Of a DNA stretch of 64,000 nucleotides, positions 9,553-18,011 are shown piece by piece; the stretch's first letter is position 1, and each line of letters begins with the position of its first letter. The stretch is from RECG01 sp046540115 (GTDB lineage Bacteria; Bacillota_I; Bacilli_A; Acholeplasmatales; Acholeplasmataceae): NCBI GenBank assembly GCA_046540115.1, contig JBKHFR010000001.1, positions 1-64,000 of the forward strand, read 5' to 3'. The position numbers and the translations under genes are program-made. The notes below the pieces were generated by a model, which saw only the letters and a program-made list of their open reading frames with translations, was not told the DNA's origin and did not search any database.

Positions 9553-10612
9553 GGATCCTTTCACCTTTCTGAAAGTATTCGATGACCTCATAGCCGGAGG
9601 ATTCGATGTTACCGATCCCGATGATGAGCGAACCCTCGAGCGATTCGGGCGAACGATATCGCCGGACGTCGCTCGTTTTCAACGCCCTTTTGAAGCGCTG
9701 GTAGAACGGTCCCGCCACGTAGACGATCCTCGGCTCGAGCACCGTTAGGAGAGCCAGAAACTCGAGCGCGCGTTTCGGTCGGTCGACGCGGTTATTGACC
9801 AGAAACGTAGCCTCAAAAAGCGTGAAATCCTCCCTTTTTTCGAGCATCGCATGGATGCTCTCTAGCGATAATCGGTCGTTTACCGCGAACGCATTGACGA
9901 ATGTCACGCCCTGATACCGATGGATCCCGAACGCTCCGACATCCGGTTGATAGTCCTTTAAGGCATCGCCTAATCCATAGCCGAGGGAAGCAAGGATCGC
10001 TTCCGCGAAAGCAGCATTACCGAAGGTATCGTCGGGACGGACGCTTTCAACGAGAAAGACCGTCGTATCGAGCTCTTTCGCGGTTCTAGTAAACCGGTCG
10101 TGATCGGCCTTTCCGATGAAGAGTTTCCCTTCCCTCGGTACCGCCGCTAGGAGCGGGCCGGTTTGATCGCCTTCCTGGTCCTCGAGATGGTCCTTGCGGA
10201 TGTTGGCGATGACGACGTGGTCGGCACGAAGCATGTCGTGCTGAGTTATGCGGATATACTCCTCTTTGATGGCCATGCACTCGATGACGAGGATATCCGC
10301 CCGCTCGCGATAGGCCCGACGCATCATGCGCACCTGTTCACGGATGTTAGGAAGCCCTGACCTTTTGATCACGTGCTCCCTGCCTTCGGTATCGATGTAT
10401 GAAGGAATGGTCCCGGTCACTTTCGTGAAGACACGGACCCCCTTCGTACGAAGGGCATGGCCGATCATCCGCGTAATCGTCGTTTTCCCTCGTGTACCGG
10501 CTACGTGAATGACGTGCGAAAGGGATGAACGATAGGTTCTAACCCTCTTTTGTTCGATGAATAGATATCCGAGATAGGACGCTCCGATCAAAAGCGCGAG
10601 TGCTTCGATCAT
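9545..10612 (-). CDS. pgsB: Poly-gamma-glutamate synthase ligase PgsB/CapB
   Basis: This is a 355-residue ATP-dependent amide ligase of the Mur-ligase-like family that polymerises glutamate through gamma-carboxyl bonds. There is a short N-terminal membrane helix (1-18). The ATP-binding loop GTRGKTT is at residues 39-45, followed by ITRMIGHAL. Later segments VVIANIRKDHLEDQ and FVNAFAVND match the central domain. It is slightly short compared with Bacillus PgsB (about 390) but complete. It begins 4 nt after the anchored M14 gene and overlaps pgsC. This is the anchor gene for calling the whole region a PGA locus. Confidence 0.94.
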   Translation of the reverse strand: MIEALALLIGASYLGYLFIEQKRVRTYRSSLSHVIHVAGTRGKTTITRMIGHALRTKGVRVFTKVTGTIPSYIDTEGREHVIKRSGLPNIREQVRMMRRAYRERADILVIECMAIKEEYIRITQHDMLRADHVVIANIRKDHLEDQEGDQTGPLLAAVPREGKLFIGKADHDRFTRTAKELDTTVFLVESVRPDDTFGNAAFAEAILASLGYGLGDALKDYQPDVGAFGIHRYQGVTFVNAFAVNDRLSLESIHAMLEKREDFTLFEATFLVNNRVDRPKRALEFLALLTVLEPRIVYVAGPFYQRFKRALKTSDVRRYRSPESLEGSLIIGIGNIESSGYEVIEYFQKGERIHG

Positions 10613-10616
10613 CGTT

Positions 10617-11831
10617 CTATTCGTCCGGATCCTGTAAGAATTGTCCTATGCCATGGTCCATGATCTCCGTGAAACCGAGACCGTTCGCATCGATTTCGAA
10701 CGTTCCGCGCTGATAGTAAAGATTATCGCCTGAGAAGCCTGCCTGTTTGACGTTATAGGCGTCGATCAGGGAAAGGAACACCTCGATATGTCTTCCGACG
10801 CGTTCATCCATCGTCACCGGATCCGAGTGGTCGACTTCGAGAATACCGAGCTCGGTCGCCCGTTCATAGAACTTATCACCGTCATCGACGATCAGAGAGG
10901 TCGTCGTCTTTCCTCTTATCCGTCCCTGTGAGGCGTTCGATGTTTCCGTTAGAAAAGCTAGAGTCCGGGTATCATCACCGAGCTCGCGGTGCGATAGGCC
11001 CCGTAAGTTGACCGGAGATACTTCGGGTTTGATCGGTGCGAACCGCTCATCCTCACTGAGCCAGAACAGCTCGAGATTCAGGATCGTCTGAGCAGCGATC
11101 CCGGTGCTCTTGACCTTCTCATGGTAGACGAGAGCGTTGTTGACGGCATACTCCGGTGAGGCTTCATGAAAGTCGAGCGTCATGATGATATCGTTTTCTA
11201 CGATCGACTCACGGATCGCGTAGGCGACCTGCTCGGTATAGTTCCCGTCCGGTTTACCGGGAAAGGAACGATTGAGATTTCTCGTATCGACGCCGGAAAG
11301 GCGTTGACCGGTCGACTGGTGCACGTAGATCTCCGGTACTGGCCACTGGTCGATCGGATTCGTCGCGCGTGAACCGTATTTGAACCTACGCTCGCCGAAA
11401 GGCGTCTCGATCGAGTAGTATTCCGGTGTCGCTTCCTGGGGTTGTGAATGGGTATAGGCGCTCCTGTTGGCTTCAAGAATGATATAGACCGTCCCGTGTT
11501 CGACGACGAGGTTTTCCATCAGGGCAACCGTGGCGAGCTGCCCGGCTGGTTCATTCGGATGGATTCCGCCGAGCAACATGATGCTCGGTTCTTCCGGATC
11601 CTGTGTGCCGAGCACATAGATCTCAGCGTCACCGATCGTTCCTTCGAGCGGTGAGAAATAATCGCTCAGGTGCTGGATATCGACGACTCCCTCACCCGTG
11701 ACGAACTCGACTTCCGAAGTACGGAAGTCATAGAACTCGATCCCTGTAATCACGGCGATACCGAGTGACAGAACGAGATAAAAGAGGCTCAACCCGTGCC
11801 TTTCGATGAAAACAATCGCTTTTTTCTTCAT
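10617..11831 (-). CDS. Membrane-anchored M14/AstE-type metallopeptidase-like protein
   Basis: The product has 404 residues with an N-terminal membrane anchor (about 13-31) and no lipobox, so the enzyme domain faces outside. Zinc-site residues are H91 and E94 in GGIHPNEPAG and H222 in LDFHE; the substrate motif DTRNLNRSFPG is at 182-192. It belongs to the same superfamily as the shorter lipoprotein at 3865-4659. It lies directly upstream of pgsB (4 nt) and 1 nt after the 50-codon gene, so it is co-translated with the PGA synthase. A role in trimming nascent gamma-glutamyl chains or releasing glutamate is plausible but inferred. Confidence 0.85.
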   Translation of the reverse strand: MKKKAIVFIERHGLSLFYLVLSLGIAVITGIEFYDFRTSEVEFVTGEGVVDIQHLSDYFSPLEGTIGDAEIYVLGTQDPEEPSIMLLGGIHPNEPAGQLATVALMENLVVEHGTVYIILEANRSAYTHSQPQEATPEYYSIETPFGERRFKYGSRATNPIDQWPVPEIYVHQSTGQRLSGVDTRNLNRSFPGKPDGNYTEQVAYAIRESIVENDIIMTLDFHEASPEYAVNNALVYHEKVKSTGIAAQTILNLELFWLSEDERFAPIKPEVSPVNLRGLSHRELGDDTRTLAFLTETSNASQGRIRGKTTTSLIVDDGDKFYERATELGILEVDHSDPVTMDERVGRHIEVFLSLIDAYNVKQAGFSGDNLYYQRGTFEIDANGLGFTEIMDHGIGQFLQDPDE

Positions 11832-11832
11832 A

Positions 11833-11985
11833 TCACTTCACCAGAAGAACGCGTAGAAGGAACGTCGCGATCAGCATCGCGGCGAGCGCTTTTTCGTTCT
11901 TATCCTTCGTTTCGAATAGGTTCCACACGACTAGCGCCAGGATAACGAGCGTGATGAACTGATAGATCAGGGTTAGTATGTTCAT
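11833..11985 (-). CDS. Two-helix membrane peptide, 50 residues
   Basis: This short gene encodes 50 residues. It begins ATG at 11985 behind a perfect AAGGAGG with eight bases of spacing, and its TGA stop sits 1 nt before the M14 start (TGATATG). The product begins MNILTLIYQFITLVILALVV and has two hydrophobic helices (about 3-21 and 34-49). A charged loop with FETKDKNEK joins them, a hairpin topology. The tight packing between the permease and the M14/pgsB genes argues that it is real. Known PGA operons also carry a tiny membrane protein (CapE/PgsE). I see no sequence likeness to that, so equivalence is positional only. Confidence 0.85.
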   Translation of the reverse strand: MNILTLIYQFITLVILALVVWNLFETKDKNEKALAAMLIATFLLRVLLVK

Positions 11986-12000
11986 AGTGTTTCCTCCTTA

Positions 12001-13302
12001 CTAATTCCAGAACATGCCCAAGAGGATCATGTAAACGAGCGTATAGAGCACCGTCACGATGATCGGCACCGCCAGTTTCTTTAGAACCGGTCCGTAGCGG
12101 TCGACCTTAACGATCTGTGAAGAATGGAGCGCGACGACCGAGGGCGGAATGAAGTCACCGACTCCCGTCAGTAGCGAGAGCGCCGAAGCGACGACGATCG
12201 GGTTAAGAAAGATGAGCGCGATGACGAAGGGCCCGCCGAAAATCGATGAGGATCCGAAGGGCGAAAAGGCACCGAAGAGCGGAATAAGCGTCACCGATCC
12301 GAGATATAGGAATATCGGGTGTTGGCCGATGGTGACCTGACCGAGACTCATGATGTTATATACGATATATCCCCGCGCACCTGTTAGCGTCAGGATCTGG
12401 ATGAACATGCCGACGCCGAAGAGAATGCCCATGACGGGAAGAGCGGTACGGATCGCCTCTTTTGCCTGCAGGATTGCACTGAACTTCTTACCGACGAAGC
12501 ATGCGAAAATCGTCGGTATGATGAAGACGAGCGGTAACCCTAGAGGGGGTAGAAACGATGGGAAAACGTTGATCACGACCATTAGGACGATCAGGAGTAT
12601 GAGCGGTAGGTAAACGAAGCCGTTGACCTCATTCTTGATCCCGAAATGGAGCTTCGTATGGAGTTCCTTCATGTCGAGATCCTTGACATACTTCAAACCG
12701 AGATAGAGCACGCTGAAGATCGCGAGCGGTACGGTCAGGATGAACAACGGAAGCGTAAACCCGATATAGGGCATATCGACGATATCGGCGATGATCATGA
12801 CCGGTAGATTGATCGGCGGTGCGATCATGCCGAAGATCGAGCCGGCTACGACGATACCCGCCGTTTCCTTTTTCGGAATGCCCATCGACCTGAGCGTCGG
12901 CGCGATCAACGCGCCTGCACTGACGACGGAGGTCACGGAAGACCCCGTAATCATCGCCGGAAACATCAGGACGAGCATGAACGAGATCAGAAGGAGCGTC
13001 GGTCGACGATTGAGCTTTTCGACCACTAGGACGCTGAACGCGTCGAGCGCCCCTCCTGCCGTTATGAATTTCATGAATACCATCGCTGCCGCGATCGTGA
13101 TGACAGGATCGATATAACCGAATGATCCGTCGACCAGGTGCTTCGGGATCTGTAAGAGCTGATCCGGCGTACCGATTCCATACGCGATCGCACCCGCTAG
13201 TGCCGATAGGAACATCGCTAGACCGATCGGCAGTCTATAATAGGCGGCACTGACTAGAAAAACGCCTAGAATGATGAGTAAATAAAGTAGTTCAATATCC
13301 AT
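12001..13302 (-). CDS. DctM-like (TRAP large subunit / ion transporter superfamily) permease
   Basis: This is a 433-residue polytopic membrane protein with about 11-12 helices. The repeated motifs 'ITGSSVTSVVSAGALIAP' (about 117-134) and 'SPFGSSSIFGGPFVIAL' (about 350-366) resemble the paired re-entrant hairpins of the DctM/IT superfamily. No DctP or DctQ partner is present, so it probably works as a secondary carrier on its own. As first gene of the PGA operon it may move glutamate or a related carboxylate, in either direction. AGGAG lies seven bases before ATG. The substrate cannot be read from sequence. Confidence 0.8.
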   Translation of the reverse strand: MDIELLYLLIILGVFLVSAAYYRLPIGLAMFLSALAGAIAYGIGTPDQLLQIPKHLVDGSFGYIDPVITIAAAMVFMKFITAGGALDAFSVLVVEKLNRRPTLLLISFMLVLMFPAMITGSSVTSVVSAGALIAPTLRSMGIPKKETAGIVVAGSIFGMIAPPINLPVMIIADIVDMPYIGFTLPLFILTVPLAIFSVLYLGLKYVKDLDMKELHTKLHFGIKNEVNGFVYLPLILLIVLMVVINVFPSFLPPLGLPLVFIIPTIFACFVGKKFSAILQAKEAIRTALPVMGILFGVGMFIQILTLTGARGYIVYNIMSLGQVTIGQHPIFLYLGSVTLIPLFGAFSPFGSSSIFGGPFVIALIFLNPIVVASALSLLTGVGDFIPPSVVALHSSQIVKVDRYGPVLKKLAVPIIVTVLYTLVYMILLGMFWN

Positions 13303-13512
13303 CTGCTATCTCCTGTTCCCTTGCCTTTGTGATTTTCGATCTACCCATAATAAACGAAAAAGAAACGTGCTCGCACAGCAACGATACCGTGCGATCATGA
13401 GCGCGCTTCCGAGTGATTCGGGGGTTCTATTGTAGCTGCTTCGCATATCCTAGAGTTCGGCATAACCCAATCCTCATGGTCCGTGCTCCCCCGGATTATT
13501 CACGAACCTTAC
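13303..13512 (-). promoter_or_regulatory. Structured leader of the PGA operon (candidate riboswitch or attenuator)
   Basis: Transcription from the promoter at 13519-13547 would give a leader of about 210 nt. On the transcript a GC-only 6-bp helix joins 13488-13493 (CGGGGG) to 13419-13424 (CCCCCG), enclosing 63 nt. A second hairpin pairs 13389-13394 with 13371-13376 (TCGCAC/GTGCGA) and can extend with GCTC/GAGC around a bulge. It is followed within six bases by a T-rich tract, so it may be a terminator. The layout looks like sensor plus expression platform. I do not recognise the aptamer class, and no T-box sequence is present. Confidence 0.5.
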
Positions 13513-13518
13513 ACGGAC

Positions 13519-13547
13519 AGTATAGCACTGAAAGCGCTTAATGACAA
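13519..13547 (-). promoter_or_regulatory. Sigma-A type promoter of the PGA operon
   Basis: On the minus strand TTGTCA (13542-13547) and TATACT (13519-13524) are 17 bp apart. The spacer contains the palindrome AAGCGCTT. A small inverted repeat (ACAACC, 7-nt gap, GGTTGT) overlaps the -35 and could be an operator or the weak 3' end of topB. Confidence 0.75.
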
Positions 13548-13568
13548 CCCTGAAATGGTTGTCTCCTA

Positions 13569-15731
13569 CTATTTTAATAGATCCTTGAGCTGGTCGGCGA
13601 GCGCGCTGTTCTTCACACGATCGCTTTCGTCGTTCAGATGTCTGATCGCCTGTTTGGCTTCCTTATTCGACATTTTTTTCTTCTCTTCCTTTTTTCTTTT
13701 CTCAAAGGAGCTCATCCGTTCCCGGTGTCCACAGGAACAGACGAATACGGCCTGATCCCCTTCTCCGTGCAGTTCGAGGCGCTTATGGCAGACGGGGCAC
13801 CGCGCATTCGTGATGCGGGAAACGGTCTTACGGTAGCCGCAGGAACGATCCGGACACTTAAGGACCGTTGCCATCTTCTGTTTGACTTCGAGAAGGGGCT
13901 TACCGCATTGCGGGCACGTCTTGCTCGTTATGTTATCGTGCCTGTATTCGGCTCTACTCGTTTTGATCTCGGAAATGATCCTCTGCGTATAGGCCTTGAT
14001 TTCAGCGATGAACCGATCCTTATCGAGCCGCCCGTGGGCGATATCGTCGAGTTTCCGCTCCCATTTCGCCGTCAAAAGGGGTGAACGCAGGTCTTCGGGA
14101 GCCAGATCGAGTATCTGTCGGCCCTTCGATGTCGTCCGGATCGCACTGTCCTTAAGCTCGATATAGTTCATGTCAAAGAGCTTCTCGAGGATATCGGCAC
14201 GCGTCGCGACCGTTCCTAGGCCACCCGTTTTTTTCAGCGTATCCTTGAGCTTTCGATCATCGATCGGCGCGTGGTCGCTCGGGTTTTCCATCGCTTGGAT
14301 GAGCGTACCCTCGGTAAAATAAGGGGGTGGACTCGTTTTTTTCCCTATTCTTTCGACGCGATCGATCGCTATTCGTTGTTTCACACGGAGATCCGGCAGT
14401 CCTATGATCCTTTCATCGGGGTTTTCATCGGGATCAACCGTTACTTCCTTCCAACCGAGGTTCCGGACGACATTCCCTCTAGCCACGAACCGTTCACCCC
14501 TCGCTGAGGCTTCGATCACGGTCTGTTCATAGACATAGGGATCGAGCAGCGATGATAGGAAACGTTCCACGACCATGGCATAGATCCTTGATTCGTGCTC
14601 ATCACCGTCGATCAGCGCCTCTTCGGTCGGTATGATCGCGTGGTGATCGCTCACGAGCGCATCGTTGACCGAGCGGAGCGAAGAAAAGGATTTTTTGAGC
14701 AGTTTGTTGACGATCCGGTGATACTCCGGCCCGTCGAGAGCACGCAGTCGCTCCTTGATGGTCGGAACGATGTCCTTGGTGATATAGCGCGAATCCGTTC
14801 GCGGATAGGTCAGAACCTTATGGTGTTCATAGAGGGACTGCGCGATCGAAAGCGTCATCCGAGCGGAGTAGCCGTACCGCTGATTCGCTTCCTTTTGTAA
14901 GGTCGTTAGGTCATAGAGCAGCGGCGGCATAGTTTTCTTCTCGGTACTTCTTAACCGCTCGATCGAGAGCCTTTGTCCTCGGGCTCTTTCCGTGATGGTA
15001 TCCGCTTTCTTGGCGTCGAACAGGCGGGTTTGTCCCCGGTCATCGACCCACTTGAAGGTTGTCCCTCCGGCATGGAGCTCCATCTCGGCATACGTTTTCG
15101 GTTTGAATGAGCGGATCAGGTCTTCGCGTCGCTTGACTAAAGCGATCGTCGGCGTCTGTACGCGTCCGGTTGAAAGCTGCGCGTTATACTTGGTCGTCAG
15201 GGCTCTGGTCGCGTTGATACCAACGAGCCAGTCGGACTCGGCCCGAGCGACGGCCGAATGAAAGAGGGGAATGTAGGACGATCCGTCCTTGAGCTTGGTA
15301 AAACCTTCTCGGATCGCCTTATCGGTAACCGAAGAGATCCATAGCCTTTTGATCGGTTTCCTATTTTTCGCAAGCAACAACGTCCACCGCGCCACGAGTT
15401 CGCCTTCGCGTCCGGCATCGGTCGCGATGATGACATCCCTGATCTCGCTTTTCATCAGTAGGTTCTTGACCGTGGAAAACTGTTTTCGCGTTTGCGGAAT
15501 GATTTCGAGCTTCATCGAAGCAGGGATGATCGGCAAGTCCTCGAGTCGCCACGTCTGATACTTGGCATCGTAGCGAGCTGGCTCCGCGAGTTCAACGAGG
15601 TGTCCGAGTGCCCACGTTACGACATATCGATGCCCTTCGAACCATCCGTTTCGCTTTTGATCGGCTCGTATGACACGAGCGATATCGCGAGCGACCGAGG
15701 GTTTTTCTGCGAGAACGAGCGAGCGGTTCAT
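13569..15731 (-). CDS. topB: DNA topoisomerase III (type IA)
   Basis: This is a 720-residue type IA topoisomerase that relaxes or decatenates DNA through a transient 5'-phosphotyrosine. The TOPRIM domain starts the protein (LVLAEKPSVARDIAR; ATDAGREGE near residue 105). The catalytic Tyr is in LTYPRTDSRYI near residue 318. The C-terminus carries two zinc-ribbon-like segments (CPQCGKPL...CPDRSCG and CPVCHKRL...CSCGH). A basic, Lys/Glu-rich tail ends the protein. Length and order match TopB. GGAGGTGG precedes the start. It forms its own unit, divergent from the RCC1 lipoprotein gene. Confidence 0.95.
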   Translation of the reverse strand: MNRSLVLAEKPSVARDIARVIRADQKRNGWFEGHRYVVTWALGHLVELAEPARYDAKYQTWRLEDLPIIPASMKLEIIPQTRKQFSTVKNLLMKSEIRDVIIATDAGREGELVARWTLLLAKNRKPIKRLWISSVTDKAIREGFTKLKDGSSYIPLFHSAVARAESDWLVGINATRALTTKYNAQLSTGRVQTPTIALVKRREDLIRSFKPKTYAEMELHAGGTTFKWVDDRGQTRLFDAKKADTITERARGQRLSIERLRSTEKKTMPPLLYDLTTLQKEANQRYGYSARMTLSIAQSLYEHHKVLTYPRTDSRYITKDIVPTIKERLRALDGPEYHRIVNKLLKKSFSSLRSVNDALVSDHHAIIPTEEALIDGDEHESRIYAMVVERFLSSLLDPYVYEQTVIEASARGERFVARGNVVRNLGWKEVTVDPDENPDERIIGLPDLRVKQRIAIDRVERIGKKTSPPPYFTEGTLIQAMENPSDHAPIDDRKLKDTLKKTGGLGTVATRADILEKLFDMNYIELKDSAIRTTSKGRQILDLAPEDLRSPLLTAKWERKLDDIAHGRLDKDRFIAEIKAYTQRIISEIKTSRAEYRHDNITSKTCPQCGKPLLEVKQKMATVLKCPDRSCGYRKTVSRITNARCPVCHKRLELHGEGDQAVFVCSCGHRERMSSFEKRKKEEKKKMSNKEAKQAIRHLNDESDRVKNSALADQLKDLLK

Positions 15732-15799
15732 CCTTCCACCTCCACTTGGTACTATATCGTTCCATTATACATGAATGCTTGCAGAAGATAAAGCATTGC

Positions 15800-15828
15800 T
15801 TGTCAGGTCTTTTCATTTATGTTAGTAT
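15800..15828 (+). promoter_or_regulatory. Promoter of the RCC1 lipoprotein gene
   Basis: TTGTCA at 15800-15805 and TAGTAT at 15823-15828 are separated by 17 bp. AAGGAG precedes the ATG at 15868 by a normal distance. Confidence 0.55.
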
Positions 15829-15867
15829 GATATCGGATAAAAGAATACGAACAAGGAGCGTTTACTC

Positions 15868-17307
15868 ATGATAAAAAAAACAGTATCGTTTACACTCCTC
15901 GCGATCCTATTGTTCACAGCCGCGAGCTGCGAATTAACGGATGACGATCATCCGATCGACATCAACGAAGATTTTAAAACCGAATACGAGGTCGGTAGCA
16001 CGGAACCGGACTGGTCCGACGCGATCGTCCTAAAAGAAGACCTGTCCGTCGATGAACTGTCCGTCGATGCTTCCGATGTCGACTTCGATACACCGGGCAC
16101 CTATGATGTAGTGTTCAGTGTGCCTCAAGGTGAGCCCCTGAAACTCACGATAGAGGTCATCCGTGATTACGTCATCGATTTTTCGATCGGTCACTCCCAC
16201 GTTTTGGCCGTGACGTATTTCGCCAGGATCTATGCGTGGGGAAATAACGCTTTCGGTCAACTCGGAAACGGACAGACCGGCATCGACGCTTTCGTTTCAA
16301 CACCTCTGGTAGTGTCCGAATCCTTTGATCTCCATGATAACGAACGGATCGTCCATGTTTTCACCGGTCAGGATCACTCCTTCGCGCTCACGAACGATGA
16401 TCGCCTTTTTTCCTGGGGCATGAACTGGGCCGGACAGCTCGGTGACGGAACAGATGACAACCATGCGCTCCCCCAGGACATCACCATGAACCTCGGATTG
16501 GCTGAAAATGAACGGATCATCGATCTTCAGTCGGACTACCACAGCATTGTTTTGACGTCAAATGATCGTCTCCTTAGCTTCGGATGGAATGAAAACGGAC
16601 AACTCGCAAATGGCGATTCCGGTCATTCTTCTGAAGAAATCCTGCCGATCGACGTTACCAACAGTTTCGCCATTGAAGATAACGACACGATCGCCAGCAT
16701 ACGAATCAACCGCGTTTTGACCGAAAATGGTCGCGTCTTTGCCTGGGGTGAAAATGACGAGGGTCAGGTCGGCGACGATACCGATGAGGATCGACCGTTT
16801 CCTGTCGATACCACGGACACATATCCGCTTTTGGAAGGGGAAACGATCCGATCATTTTCCGATACCGGCATGATCGCTTTAACCGAATCGCGCGTTCTCG
16901 CCCTCGGTATTAAAAAAAGTCTGGGAGGCAACCTTTCAGTTGAAAGCATCGTTGATGACATCACGGATCGATTCGAACTCGAGGATGAAGATGTCATCGA
17001 ACATGTCAGAAATGCTTCTCACATGCTCGCCTTGAGCGAGCACGGTAGACTCTATGCGTGGGGTCAAAATACATACGGAGAGCTCGGCATCGACGATATC
17101 GACCATTCGCCAGATCCGATCGACATCACGGATTCAATCCCGACGGATGATGGGGAATCCATCGTAAAAGTCGAAGCAGGCACGAACGGTTTTTCAATCC
17201 TTTTGACATCCTCTGGTCGTTTGTTCGCGTGGGGAAGAAACAACTTTGGCCAACTCGGGATCGGAACGCAGGAAGACACGTCGACACCGACTTTGATCGA
17301 ACTATAG
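15868..17307 (+). CDS. RCC1-repeat beta-propeller lipoprotein
   Basis: This is a 479-residue lipoprotein (lipobox AASC, Cys21). A short Ig-like domain (about 28-105, with 'FDTPGTYDVVFSV') precedes seven RCC1 blades. Blade signatures are easily read: YAWGNNAFGQLGNG, FSWGMNWAGQLGDG, SFGWNENGQLANG, FAWGENDEGQVGDD, a diverged LALGIKKSLGG, YAWGQNTYGELG and FAWGRNNFGQLGIG. Seven blades is the canonical closed propeller. In bacteria such proteins are surface or secreted binding scaffolds; no partner is evident here. It is a single-gene unit with its own promoter and terminator. Confidence 0.9.
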   Translation: MIKKTVSFTLLAILLFTAASCELTDDDHPIDINEDFKTEYEVGSTEPDWSDAIVLKEDLSVDELSVDASDVDFDTPGTYDVVFSVPQGEPLKLTIEVIRDYVIDFSIGHSHVLAVTYFARIYAWGNNAFGQLGNGQTGIDAFVSTPLVVSESFDLHDNERIVHVFTGQDHSFALTNDDRLFSWGMNWAGQLGDGTDDNHALPQDITMNLGLAENERIIDLQSDYHSIVLTSNDRLLSFGWNENGQLANGDSGHSSEEILPIDVTNSFAIEDNDTIASIRINRVLTENGRVFAWGENDEGQVGDDTDEDRPFPVDTTDTYPLLEGETIRSFSDTGMIALTESRVLALGIKKSLGGNLSVESIVDDITDRFELEDEDVIEHVRNASHMLALSEHGRLYAWGQNTYGELGIDDIDHSPDPIDITDSIPTDDGESIVKVEAGTNGFSILLTSSGRLFAWGRNNFGQLGIGTQEDTSTPTLIEL

Positions 17308-17346
17308 AAAAAAGGGCTCTATTCCCCGCGGAATAGAGCCCTTTTT
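17308..17346. terminator. Bidirectional terminator between the RCC1 gene and hsp20
   Basis: A perfect 12-bp stem (17314-17325 with 17330-17341, loop CCGC) is flanked by A and T runs on both sides. It serves the converging RCC1 and hsp20 genes. Confidence 0.95.
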
Positions 17347-17762
17347 CATTTGATTTCGATCGTTCTTCGCTGGTTTTCAGCTACGTTCTTGTAGGCCTTA
17401 ATACGCAGAACTCCGTCCTTGAGTTCGGCGTCGATCCGTTCGGGATCGAGCTCACCGAGATCGAGTTTCCGTTCGGTCTTACAAGTTGAACGTTCGCGAT
17501 ATAGATAGTTCTCGTGGTCATCGTCCTGCTCTTCCTGTTCGACTCCGATGCTCAGAAGATCGTTTTCATAGTTCAAGACGATCGCCTCTTTCGCGACACC
17601 GGGAACGTCCACTTCGATAAGGAAGTATCCTTCGTACTCACGCACATCGAGCGGTAACGCACTTTTTTGACGAAGCGAAGAATCCGTAAACAGATCATCG
17701 AATACGCGCAACAGATCGTGTGTGCCGCTGCGCCGGGCACGGTTCGGATTGAGATAGAACAC
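17346..17762 (-). CDS. Hsp20-family small heat-shock protein
   Basis: This is a 138-residue alpha-crystallin-type chaperone that holds unfolding proteins in the cytosol. The variable N-terminus is followed by the crystallin domain (about 38-135) with YFLIEVDVPGVAKE, FRERST-like YLYRERST and the C-terminal AELKDGVLRI (A-x3-G-V-L). The start is GTG at 17762, with AGGAGG seven bases upstream. It is preceded by a consensus promoter and a CIRCE element, so HrcA repression is expected. It is monocistronic and ends in the bidirectional terminator. Confidence 0.95.
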   Translation of the reverse strand: MFYLNPNRARRSGTHDLLRVFDDLFTDSSLRQKSALPLDVREYEGYFLIEVDVPGVAKEAIVLNYENDLLSIGVEQEEQDDDHENYLYRERSTCKTERKLDLGELDPERIDAELKDGVLRIKAYKNVAENQRRTIEIK

Positions 17763-17778
17763 GTTTTATCCTCCTTTA

Positions 17779-17805
17779 TTAGCACTCTTGATATTTGAGT
17801 GCCAT
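17779..17805 (-). promoter_or_regulatory. CIRCE operator (HrcA site)
   Basis: TTAGCACTC, 9 bases, GAGTGCCAT: the first arm is identical to the CIRCE consensus and the second matches 7 of 9. It lies between the promoter and the hsp20 ribosome binding site, the usual place for HrcA repression. Confidence 0.9.
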
Positions 17806-17813
17806 TCGCTATC

Positions 17814-17842
17814 ATTCTAGCACAGCGCTTCCGGATTGTCAA
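17814..17842 (-). promoter_or_regulatory. Consensus sigma-A promoter of hsp20
   Basis: On the minus strand TTGACA (17837-17842) and TAGAAT (17814-17819) are exactly 17 bp apart. The CIRCE element begins 9 bp downstream of the -10, covering the start of transcription. Confidence 0.9.
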
Positions 17843-18011
17843 AGCGGATGCTCGCACTATTGGCAACCAAACGATGAGAGTGCCACGGACTGCTGTTGCG
17901 AAGGTGGGCATGCCTTTATTTTAGGGAAACGGCTTCGTTAATTATCGTGAGCACTTTTTTCGTATCCGTGATATAATAACATCATCACGATATATAAGGG
18001 AGTTGCACTTA

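Noticed and set aside
17853..17888. Second CIRCE copy upstream of hsp20 (GCACT ... GAGAGTGCC)
   Set aside because: The half-sites are not 9 bases apart and only one arm matches the consensus.
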